Source of the DNA: Paramecium tetraurelia
Lineage: Eukaryota; Ciliophora; Oligohymenophorea; Peniculida; Parameciidae
Assembly: GCF_000165425.1 (NCBI RefSeq)
Contig: NW_001799640.1
Span: 9,825-73,824 of the forward strand
Length of the DNA: 64,000 nt
Direction of reading: 5' to 3'
The notes below the pieces were generated by a model. The model was not told the DNA's origin. It saw nothing but the letters and a program-made list of their open reading frames with translations, and made no database searches. Positions 1 through 11,600 of this stretch are shown piece after piece. The translations under genes and the position numbers were made by a program. The number at the start of each line of letters is the position of its first letter. Position 1 is the first letter of the stretch.

Positions 1-87
1 CAGACCCAAACCCAAACCCAACCCCAACCCCAACCCCAAACCCAAACCCAAACCCAAACCCAAACCCCAAACCCCAAACCCAAACCC
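1..87. repeat. Telomere, C-rich strand, mixed C3A3/C4A2/C4A3 repeats
   Basis: The window begins with uninterrupted C/A repeats: mostly CCCAAA, a block of CCCCAA around 18-36, and several CCCCAAA units. They end in CCCTAT at 85-90, where ordinary AT-rich sequence starts. A mix of G3T3 and G4T2 units within one telomere is the known pattern for Paramecium macronuclear telomeres. The C-rich strand reading 5' to 3' into the window means position 1 is a true left chromosome end. The first four bases (CAGA) do not fit the repeat. Confidence 0.97.
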
Positions 88-3000
88 TATCAAAACCAGT
101 AATGCTTACTTTACCATCTCAATTTTTTTACCTCTCATACAAGAACTTATATCAGTTTAAACAAATCTAATTATATATTTATTGTATTATACTAAATCTA
201 CTCCATACTCTGTCCTTCCTATCATTTGATGTCATCTAAACATGGGACAAATTGTAAATATTCAGACACTCCTGCCTTATGAGTACCGGCCTCATGCAAA
301 TCAAAAGGGGCCGCCGGTAATGATAGATAATTACACATCCATATTATTATTATTATTATTAATGTCTACACCAACTTCATTATTTAACTTTATTATGATT
401 TATTAGAGCATCAAACGCAATCTAACTTAGAAAGCATTTTTTTAATTCTATTAAATTTTAATTCTACTTAATATGTTCTATTTCATTTATTATTGTAGTA
501 CCTATAGAAAGTATAAAAAAATAAATAATCTGTATTTTTAATTTAAAAGTACTCTCTTTCATAAATACACTTATAGATTGTATGATATTAATTATTATCT
601 TTTTAGAGTTAGTTTAAAATTACATAACTGCAGTTAGAAGAACTCTTGATATCAATATTAATTTTAATTATTATTATAATCTAATTCTCTTTTTTTAAAA
701 GGTTGATTAAGATATAAATTAATGTGTAATATAGCATGCCCTAAATGCACATATGCCTTTACTTATTAAAAAGCCAGCGAATATAAATCTTGCTTAAACT
801 TTGCTCAGAGAAAATATGCAGCTTGTGTTGCTGAAGTGATAAGTTTACTTATTGTAACTGGCGGATATTATGGCTCATCAAATATATTCAATTTTATGCA
901 GTAAATATAATACTTTATAAAATTGTGGTATGGGATTCCGTCGACATGTAAAAATCAATGACAATCATGAAATAATTCTGTGCTGTTTTGCTAATATTTT
1001 TGGCGCGCACTATAAAATTAAATAGCTGTTATCAATCTATGAAACCTCATATCAGATACGTTGCAAATACTATCATTTAAGAAAAAATAATTGAATTTTG
1101 CTACCATAAGCACTCAACAGTTTATAGATTCGCATATAGAATAGCAATTTACTATGTTGAAAGAATGCAAGCATATAGGCATCGTTAACATAAAAAATAT
1201 CATGCCTACATACTATACAATTATTTTTGATAATTTAACTTATAAGTGGAATATTTATATACTAAATATGTGGATGAAAAATTCCTAAATTACCCATAAT
1301 TGATTAGAAAGAATCAGCTACATTTTCTAAAGGTTTATAAGTTGATTGTCTTAAAACCAAAAACCAAAATATAAGTGGAACAATATCTAACTAATTAAAG
1401 TATTTTAATAAAAGCCACTTCATGCAAACTAAATAACATATAACTTGTAATTCAATCAGGAGCATAATTAGATTATATTATAAATTGTAATTTATTTGCA
1501 GTGAATTAGAATAAGGATATTACCTGATATGTGCGGTATAAAAATCTAAAATTATATCTAAGAAATTATTTCTTAGTGCTTAAAATTAAGGAGGAAAATA
1601 ATCTTCAACTACATTCTAAATTATTTTACATTATCTCCTATATTACCTTTCTTGATCCACATTTAAATTTGTCATTCATCTAACATTTGGTCATCCTTTT
1701 GTAAATGCTTCTAATTCATCCTCATCCTCTTTACTATCCTAGGAATAAAATTCTCAACATTTTATTCTAAATTCTTTATCAAAAATCAGCCTCATTTAGT
1801 ATTCATATATAAATCTATTCTTTTCCCTTGAGAGGTTTCTTCCTGAGTTTCCGATATATTTGGCCATGATTCAATACAGTGGTATTTGCCCGATAAATTA
1901 AAACTTCAATTAATACATGCAAATGAAATGAAACAACAAATCAATATAAAATCTGAGAGTGAAGAACCTTATCAAGATAAAGGAAAACACTAAGGGAAGA
2001 AAGAAACAATAAAATTTTAGAAAATAGTTTTGCAAACTAATTATCAACTATCCTTTTCTCATACTGAGATTCCTATGTTGATTTTTGTTTTTCGTAATAT
2101 CAAATTTTGACTCAACCTAAAAAAAATATACTAGTACCCTAGTTCAGATAAAAAATCGATACCTTGAGGAAATTCTATTAGAAATGTTTTCAAACCAAAG
2201 CAAATTAGAGTTATGTAGCATATAACTGTTCTATGATACTTCACCAGTCAGTAGTAAAGTAAAATAAGTTACCTCCTTAAGTCAAAAGGCTTTCCTTCTG
2301 CACACAGTAGAAAACCTCCTGAATCTGTTTAAGTTGAGTGAATATTAGCATTAACTTTGGAATTACCCTAATGTTGATGGATTTGTCCTCACGATAAGAT
2401 ATAATCGACTAAGCTGTCTTCTCTTAAATTAAATAAATAGTTGTTGTTCAACTTCCTAGCTATTAATAAGTTCAATACAACAGTAAATAACTCCTATCTT
2501 AAGGTTTTCATTAATACTTAATAAATTTCTTGGTATAGGCATGTAGATTTAAATTTGAAAACATCCACATAATTGAACATCTTTTAGATAAATTGATTCT
2601 GAAAGAGGTTTTTGCCCTCATGTAGATTTATTATCAGAATCTAAATTAGTCCTTCATCAATAACGGATTCTTAAGTAAGAGTTCAAAATTTTTAATTCAT
2701 CTTTCAAGAGTTCCATCTTCATCATAATTCTGAAATCAGGATTGATAACAACCTACTAATCGATCAATAATGGAAGATTTTTTATATTGGCTTTCGATTT
2801 AATCTGTAATTCAGGGTTTCTCCGCATTGCAGGGCATGACCAAGTTGTTCCCTCTCATAAATTTTTTATTGATAAAAATTCTACATAATCATTTACACTA
2901 ATTTTTCTTACCAAAAAAGTCTAAACTTCTTTTACATTATCTCATACCTACTATCAACTTTTTTATGACCACTAACTCTTATATAAAAGCAGAAAATGAT

Positions 3001-3584
3001 GTTGATATGCAGGTAGGTAAATACTATAGTGTTTTTAAACTTAGATTTATTTCAAAAATTAAAAACCATTCTACTTCAGTTTTTTGATTCTTAAGCTCTG
3101 TTCTTGCTTTATATTTCACAATAAACCTCCAAACATCTATGAATATTTGAATTCCTTCTTTGAATTCTCATTTTTCGAATATTCTAACCTATTATAATGA
3201 AATCTTAATATAAAGCTTCCAATATACTTGGTTTAAATAAATGGCGTGATCCATTAAACTGAAGCAAGTAGGGAGGAAGAACCATTGACTATTTTAGTCA
3301 AATTTAAATGCATTCTCAATTATATACATATTTATATAGATAATCAACAATCCTTCAATTTTCAATTAGCATACTATACTATTTTTTATGCGAGGATTAA
3401 GATTTCTAATAACTCTAATAACAATCATTTTTGTAAGATGATGATAATAATTTAAAAAACAAGAGAATTTGTATTCAGAATTAATAAGAAAATCTAATTA
3501 TTATTAAATAGAATTGTTTATTTTTGGCATTTAAATCTTAAAATTATTCAAGAGATAAGTTATTAATAAAAATAAAATATAAAC
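88..3584. other. Subtelomeric region without an intact gene
   Basis: About 3.5 kb with no long frame even when TAA and TAG are read as glutamine. Two short plus-strand frames exist: 722-961 (79 codons, with a CPKC pair near its start) and 967-1230 (87 codons, hydrophobic start). Both are near the length expected by chance with a single stop codon. On the minus strand, roughly 1650-2400, there are protein-like fragments (an acidic DSKEDEDELEAFTK stretch among them) broken by TGA and frame changes, which suggests a decayed gene I cannot name. A short ATT run lies at about 342-361. Confidence 0.6.
284..319. repeat. GC-rich inverted repeat in the subtelomere
   Basis: TACCGGC at 284-290 is matched by its exact reverse complement GCCGGTA at 313-319. 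The 22-nt spacer contains AAAAGGGGCC. The patch stands out because everything around it is strongly AT-rich. It could fold as a hairpin in RNA. I do not recognise it as a tRNA, snoRNA or other known RNA. Confidence 0.5.
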
Positions 3585-4763
3585 ATGAAACTCATAATTA
3601 TAGGATTATGTCTTTTAATCTTGGTAACAAGTTAAAGAATTAGTATTAATGATCAAAATTGCAATAAATATTTGCAAAAATTTGGTACTGCAAATAATCC
3701 AGATGGAACTGGAGCAACTAAAATAGCATTTACAGGTGATGTTGCATTTATTACCAACTCAACAAGCGTGAAAGTAAAATTAAGATATTCAGATGTGGAT
3801 TTGTTTAATGATCCAACATACTTTGGTCTTGTTTAAGAAGATGGAAAAAAAGCAGAAACCACATGTCTTGACCTTAAATTATGGAAATTCACTTCAAATA
3901 CTTATTCTGACCCAGTTTAAGTTACAGATTTACCCATAACAAATGAAAACAACAATCAAAAATAATGGAGATATTATTCATTTACTATTCCAGGAGATCA
4001 ATTAGGTTCAAAATTAGTGGTTACTTAAAATAGTGCACAATTTATTTACAAAGGATACTTTGCTATTGCTTATTATGCTGCAGGTACTGATCAAGTTCAA
4101 TATACCTTCTATTTTGAATTCTAAGTTACAGTAGACAAAGCAAGTGGAGCTTCAGTTGATACTGCTTTCAAACCATTAAGTTAATCATCTACTTTAGGCT
4201 GTACTCCTTCAGCTAGTTGTAATACAAAGGCTGATACTGTTTTAAAATGGTGCACAGATTTGACATGCACAAAATTTAGTACTCCAGATTTACATTTGAA
4301 TGATCAATTTGTTTTATTGTAACAAGTAACTACACTTGGAATGGATTACTATTTGGTTGGAACTGAAGTTTGGTACACTGGTAATGGATTGAATAAAAAG
4401 GCCATAATAATATCAATCAATAATTCAAAGAAAGGATAAGTCATTATCCAGTTAAAGGCTGAAATTGCTTGGACCGGAGTTACTATCAAAGCTACCTCAA
4501 CTTTGTCAACAACCTAAGGAAGAAGAATTTTGGTTTAAACCACATTTGATACAGTAAGTGGTGAAACAGAAGAAATTACCTGCATTAAAGCAGAAGGAGC
4601 AGACACTTGTCCCACATGTTAATAAGAAAAAAATGCTAATGGATTTTATAGTGATAATTGTAAAGGAGATGTTGAAGAAGAAGATGATGAAGTGAAACAT
4701 CCAAGTTCTAATGGATTCACATTATTTGGTTTCTTTACTTTGTTGCTATTCGCAATAATATGA
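3585..4763 (+). CDS. Secreted surface protein, GPI-anchor type C-terminus
   Basis: An intronless frame of 392 aa, open from ATG to TGA under code 6. Residues 1-18 (MKLIIIGLCLLILVTSQR) form a clean signal peptide. The body is a soluble, Ser/Thr- and Asn-rich domain with scattered Cys, including paired Cys near residues 205-230 and a CPTC motif near 345. The protein ends in a Ser/Asn/Gly spacer followed by a short hydrophobic tail (GFTLFGFFTLLLFAII) with no cytoplasmic residues after it, the layout of a GPI-anchoring signal. I do not recognise the family. A cell-surface location is inferred from the two terminal signals. It is the first intact gene from the telomere. Confidence 0.88.
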
Positions 4764-5688
4764 GTATCATATATTAAATATCATATTATTAACATTATTT
4801 TTTGCTTACATTTTGAAATAATATTATTTTCACCAAAAATAATAATTATTTTGATTAATTGTGCACAACGATGAGTACACAGATCCATATTATTTTTTTA
4901 GAAATATTTGGATTTTAATATCCTGTAAAAACAACAATTCTATTGTGTATCATAATTATTTGTTGTTTTTGGAGATTAAAATATCCATAAATATCTAATT
5001 GTTCTTTGGTATATTATATACTGAAATTAATAATAAATCTCTAAAAAATATTAAATAAAATGATTTCAAATTTATTTGACTATTTGTATCATAGGGCTAG
5101 TGAATGAAAATTTAAATTACTTGACTTAACCATTAAGGTAAAACAGCAAAAAATAAAATAAATTTCATATATATCATTAGACTAAACCTGTATTTGACTA
5201 GATCACTGAAGTAATAAATAATTTCTTTAAGAGTTTTAGATGTCTTTTGTGCTTGTCTAATAAAATCATACAAAATCGCTGCTTGCACTAGTTGAAAAGT
5301 ATTGTTTTTTTAAATGAGATCTCAACGTTTTTTCTTCAAAAAGTAGAATTGTAATCTATTGAATATTTAAGAATATTTCTATTAAAGAGCAAATATTATT
5401 GATCCTTCACTTAAAAACTTAAAATATAATAAACCTACACCAAGTTGTTATAGGTAAAGTATGATAATGGCAATGATGATAGCCAATTACCATCTCTTTA
5501 ATTGGTAGAGTTAATGCAGATTGACCAACTCTTTTAAGAATCGATTTACTTATATGCACTGAGAAAAAGGATTTGAAAAACCCTAAATTAAAGCAATTTT
5601 AATTTTCAAACAACTACTTCTAATGGATAATAAAATTTCAATTTATTTTATTTTTCTAATTAATATTAAATAAATAAAATTGAAGAAA
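4764..5688. other. Intergenic region with a large imperfect hairpin
   Basis: This is the 0.9 kb between two plus-strand genes. No convincing gene is seen. It holds an imperfect inverted repeat at 4904-4992 (listed separately) and a short stretch near 5500-5530 that resembles a tRNA D-arm but has no matching acceptor or T arm. Confidence 0.6.
4904..4992. repeat. Imperfect inverted repeat, about 33-bp arms
   Basis: The left arm at about 4904-4937 (ATTTGGATTTTAATATCC then TGTAAAAACAACAA) pairs with the right arm at about 4960-4992 (TTGTTGTTTTTGGA then GATTAAAATATCCATAAAT) across a loop of about 22 nt. The innermost 12 bp (AAAAACAACAA/TTGTTGTTTTT) match perfectly; the outer parts match with small gaps. 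It lies 140 bp past the stop of the upstream gene, so it could be a hairpin-forming 3' element or a small non-autonomous element remnant. No target-site duplication was identified. Confidence 0.55.
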
Positions 5689-8600
5689 ATGAAAACTCTA
5701 GATCTTCTATTGTATCAATATTCTCTAATGGTTCAATGCTTCTACATTTGGACTCTGACTGACAAATAATAATTTTATGCGGTATCGTTTACTGGAACAA
5801 TGTAAAGTTTTGAATAGGAAGAAATTATGATGTATGGAATCTGGAGCAGATTCACTCCTTTAAGTACAATTTCATAAACAGGCCCTATTGGAATATTTGA
5901 CAGTCATTGTTTCCATTTGAATTCAGCATTGGAAAGTGAAAACAAAAGGATCAATTTCATGTATTACGATTGCATTAATAAAGAACAAATGGTTGTGAGC
6001 AAATTTATTTAATTTATAAGTAAAGAAGGAAAATAATATAAATTTGAAATTATATTGGATTCAATGAAATACGAGTATTATTGGTATTTTTTTGCTATTC
6101 ACTTGCAACCTCATTAGAATAGTTTTACGTATTATTTACTTTAAGGAGAAAGCATAGTAGATATTCAATCCTTACAGATCTAATTTCCTTATTTAGATGA
6201 AAAACTTATTATTGTGTTTGGAGGTAGTTTAATAATAGATGATCATCAAATTCTTCAAGTTAAAGATACCTCAAAACTTTCATATTTTCCAGGTGAAATT
6301 ACTTTATTAGAGCATTAAAAAGGGTATTTCGAGAAATTAGATATAGATATAATAAGTTACATATAAACTACGTTTGATGGGACTTGCCAATGCTATGAAA
6401 ATTAAATTAAGAATCTGGTTGACGTAGATATTGATTGGTTGGATTATAAAATATTCGCATCTGCAAATGAAAATTGTGATACTTTTGCATTTTAAACTTG
6501 GATTAAAGTTTAATAAATAGTTTCAGATTAAACTGAATTTTTGTATTAGCTATTTAAACTATCAGGTAATTTTGAAAATCAATAATTAAGGGATGATAAT
6601 TTATCTGCTCTCTAAATATTTTACAAATTTTCGAAAGAAATTTATTAAATAAAATTTACAACATATAGTTATACAATCCCATATTACAATTTAGATTTCT
6701 CTAAAAATCCATTTTTGAATGAGTATTTATATGATTTACCTAATATCTATTTATGGCAATTTGTGACTGTAATCTTAAAAAACAATATCATTGAAATGAA
6801 GGTCACCTTATTTGAGGGTAAGAATTAACATATTTTTTTTCGCTCCTAACTGGTTAACTAATTTCATATTGTATAATACAAATTATAATATGGAAATATC
6901 TTGCAATCTTCTAACAATTATTTAAAAGTGTAATTGAGGGGATCAAAATTTTTTAATTGTGTCTCGGATGATCAGGTGAATTAAGAAATAAATTGCCATT
7001 TCAGTTGCAAAGACTGTGATGGCCCCACTAATTTAGATTGTTTATCTTGTCCCGAAACATCTAGACGTATTTATATTCCAACACATAAGGCGTGTATCTG
7101 CCCTTATGACACAATTGATGATGGGGATTGTAAAGATTACCAAAGTTTGAATCTGATAATGTAACAAGATTTTGAATAAAATTGTAAACAAGGGTATTTT
7201 GAATATAGATCATATTGTTATAAATGGTATAAATTAAAATTAGACTAGTCCTTCTATCATAAGGGATAATTTGATTACTTGCCTTGAATGTATTACAGAC
7301 CCTAAAAATTGGATGGATAATCCTTATTGCCAGACTAATCTATTTTTAGACGATGTCGGAAGTCCAGCTGAATTCATAAAGGATCTCAGTTAAACTTATT
7401 ATATCTTTGACGGTGATAATTTAAAGGCATGCAATCATAAATAAAATAAGAACTTATAAACCATTGATGAAGTATTTGAAGACTATCAGTTAGAAACTAA
7501 TGAAATACTTTCTATTTGTTCAAATTCAAAAGATCCTTAAAAATGTTTACCTTGTAATTTTATCGGTTGTGCGATATGTGGTGTTATTTCAACAACGTAG
7601 ATCTGTTTGCAATGTGATTTTGGTTATGATTTGAGAGATGGATTATGTGTAGAATTAATAATGGGGTAAATGGAATAAGAAAAATGTGTTGCTCCATATT
7701 ATATTACTTCAGAAAAGAAGTGCCGCCTATGTTAAATAGAGAACTGTTAGTATTGCTTTGAATATGAAAGCAATGACTTAACTTATTGCACACTATATAA
7801 GGACTTTTAATACTTTAAAATTGATGAATTCCATAAAGTTGGATGTGCATTGTGTTAGGAAGGCTTTATTTTTGATTTTGTCTAAGGAGGATGCCATTAT
7901 TAAAAACCATAAACAATTAATTGTTTGCGAGCTTTTAAGGATTTATAAAATAGAGAGATTTGCACATTATCTGCAGTGGATGATTTTAATATTGCACCTG
8001 AAATAATAAATTGTCAAAAATATATCTCAAATTGTAAATAATGCTATTAAACTACATTATCTGTTATTAAATGTATTATTTGTGAAGATGGCTATTCAAG
8101 CTCGATTATTACTGGTCATTGCTAGAAATGTAATTCTAACTATGCCAAGTATTGTATAGAGGGAGATTTTTACAAGTTAGATTCATGGATGTAGTTGCTT
8201 TAGAGCTTCTTAATGTAGTTCTTGCCAAATAGATATATGTATTCTGAATCCATATCGATATTCACTAATTATGATTTACCAATAAAATGCATGGAAGGAT
8301 ATGAGCTCAATAAGTTTTTTTGCAAGAAATATTGTGACAGCAATTGTTCTGTTTGCAAAAAAATGGGAAATCCTTAAGAGGGTTTTTAATGTGCGAAATG
8401 CTTCTTAAATTATTATATGGAACCAGTTAGAGTCAGGGATTAAGGAAAATGTATTGCTTGTGCACAACTATGTTAGGTGTGCCAACCTAGAACGACAGAT
8501 GAGATTGAAGTATATACTATTAATAAATATTTAGAGAATTAATCCATTGTTTGTTAATAAATTGGAATATTCAACCTATACTATGAAATGTATTAAATCT

Positions 8601-11600
8601 ATTCCTCATCCAAATATCTTTTTGGATCCTTATATTCAGATAGCAAAATATTGTTACAATCAATAATGTAACTCTTTTTTTTAATATTAAGTAACAATAC
8701 TTTTAATTTTAGATTGAATTTGATTAGGTTTAATATTTTTATTCAAATACTGAAAATTATATCAAATCACATTTTAATTTCAAATATCTAAATGAAATGG
8801 CTTATGAAAAAATGTCATTAATATTTCCCTTTTAAAATAGTTGCGATCAGTGCTTTAATTAATTAGAGGTCAATTTTAACAACATATTGAAATAAAATAT
8901 ATTTTCAATCTAGTTTGTTGAATTTGTTTTTTAAGGAAATCATCAACCTTTAAGGTTTTTTTAAATAATTTCAATTATTGCTTATGATTCTTTTAAGATA
9001 AAAGAAGCAATATGGATGATAGAAAATTTGTTTAAATTAAATTTAAATAATTCAGTAATGCCTTAAGATTTTCTCATTGCAGACACAGAATTTATTGCTT
9101 AAGAGAATAAAACTATTAAATTCGAAATTACTTCTTCTAATTATAACACTATAAATTTAATGAATATAAAATTTGTTAATTTGAATATAATAGATTCAAC
9201 TATTTTTGAAGTTATTCCTTTTGCAAGAGAATCTGAATTTATTATTAGCAAATTTATTTTTGAAAATTGCACATTTACAAATACAACAATATTCAAATTT
9301 AAGAATAACATTAAGGTTACAATTTTGGATCTAATTGTAGTTAATTGTAAGTTTTTAAACTCATAATTTGCCTTTTTTTAATTTGATTTGACTCTTTAAT
9401 CAAATGTTAATATTCAATTCTTAATTATCAAAAATTCAGATTTTCAATAATCATACATCATTAAAAATGCTGACTCTCTAAAATTAAACAATGTTTCATT
9501 GCTTTAAAACACTTTTTTGTTCACATAAATAATAGAATTTAGGAATAGTTTAATAATTCACGATATCTTGATTTAAGGCAACACTTTAGTATAATCATAA
9601 ATAATAATCAAAATTTCAACAACATAAGTTGAAAGTAGTGTAATCATAGATTAATTAGTCTTCGAAGAAAATTATAATACTAACTCATCAATTTTTATAA
9701 CTGATTTTTCAGTATAGAATGGACTAGATATTTATTTAATGAATTTGCACCTCAATCAGAATTAGTAAATATAAGAGGAGAGCTTCTCTACTTATCTTTT
9801 TGATATTAATTGTCTAAATTTAAGTATACATAACTTTTTGACAAGGAATTCAGATTATTTCAATTATTTTAATTTAATAGCTATTACTAATATCAAAGTT
9901 TATAATATCATTTTTCAACGCCCATAACTCAAAACAAAAGTACCATTATATTTGGATTGCATCGAATCTATGAACTTGAATTCGTAGTTGTTTTATGTTT
10001 AAGGATTTAATTACTTAGAACTTGTAAGTATAACAATTATGAATTATAAAAGTATTGATTAGTCCTTTATTTCAATATTTTCAAATATATTGAAAACAAT
10101 GAAGGACAACGAAATCATAAGCATATCGGATTTAAAATTTATTGGAAATACTTTGTTAAAAATCAATTTAAGGAGTATATTTTCATTAATGTCAATATAT
10201 TCTGAAAAAAGCTAATAAATAACAATTAACAACATTTAATTTGAAGAGAATATATATCACCAATATATTGATGATTCATCTCAAAATACAGCAAGTCTGC
10301 TATTTATAAATTCATAATAAAGTTCTGTAATTGTGTCTAATCTATCTTGCTAGTTAAATGTTTTAACAAATTCGACTAGTTCTTATATTTTGATAAAAAG
10401 TAAAATGATTAGCTTATCAAAATTTACAATCCAAAATCATAACATACTAAATACAAAAATTCTATTCTCACTTTTTGATTTTGAACTTAAGAATGCCTTA
10501 AATTAAAACCAGATTAATTAAATATTATAGAGGATATTAAGGATTCAAAATAAAGAAGGAGTCCTATATCTTACTGCTGAATATTGTTCTATCTCAACTG
10601 GCACTTTATAAAATATACTATCTTTAAATAGTTAATTATTCAATATTCATACTCTAGGAATAGGAATAATTAAAATAGACAACATAAATATCATATCAAT
10701 TGAAAGTTTAGATTTGTAGAATAGTGAAAGTGATGGATGCTTTGCTATTTCATCATAAAACAGCTTATTACAATTAGAATTATTAAATATATATTTAATG
10801 GATGTTTAAAATACATTTGCGTCTCCCATTATTTTTATCTAACCATCCAAAAATAAAAATTCTATTTCAATTAGAAATATTACTGCAACTAATTGTTTCT
10901 CTCTCATGAACCTCCTGCTTAAAACAGAATTTCCTTCAATGAATTTAAAAAATAATAAAGTTTTAATAGAAAATGTCAAAATCACCCAAAATAAATTAGA
11001 TTTATTTTAATATCTTTAGAAATTTAACTCGCTATCCTCAATTGATATGTAAAGAGTCTTAAACGATAATGGGGTTATTATTGTGTATGGTTGCATTTTG
11101 ACTGTTAGGAAATTTGTATTTGAAGGTGTTTTGTAGTCCTCAATTTTAAGGGTAGGAGATGCTTTTAGAGTAAATATCGAAAAAATACATCTAAACTAAA
11201 TATCCATGGTTCTCAAAGGAAATTTGATACATATTGTGCAGAGTTCCTACACCGAATGTGTTGTTCGGATGCAAGATGTGGTTTTCTCCAATATTACTAT
11301 AATCGAATCATTTGAATTTAAAAATTTATCAAGCAGTTAAAATATAATAGAGTTAGTTGATTCAAAGTGTGGTCTAATAAATGATATTCGGATCTCAATT
11401 TTCTATGGTTCTGATATTGGATTTGAATAATTTTTTGACTAATTAATATCGGAATCAAATTAACAAGGGTCCTTAATTTATTTTCAAAGTCAATCTAACC
11501 CCATTAAAATTGTTTTAAGTTCAATTTCAGCAACATATGTCAGAGCTTCATCAATTTTTAATGCAATTCTGTATTTTGATCTGTCTAGTCTTTCATCTAT

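Noticed and set aside
5495-5535. tRNA gene, because of a D-arm-like AATTGGTAGAG stretch
   Set aside because: No pairing acceptor stem, no anticodon stem with a sensible loop and no GTTCRA-type T loop at the required spacing.
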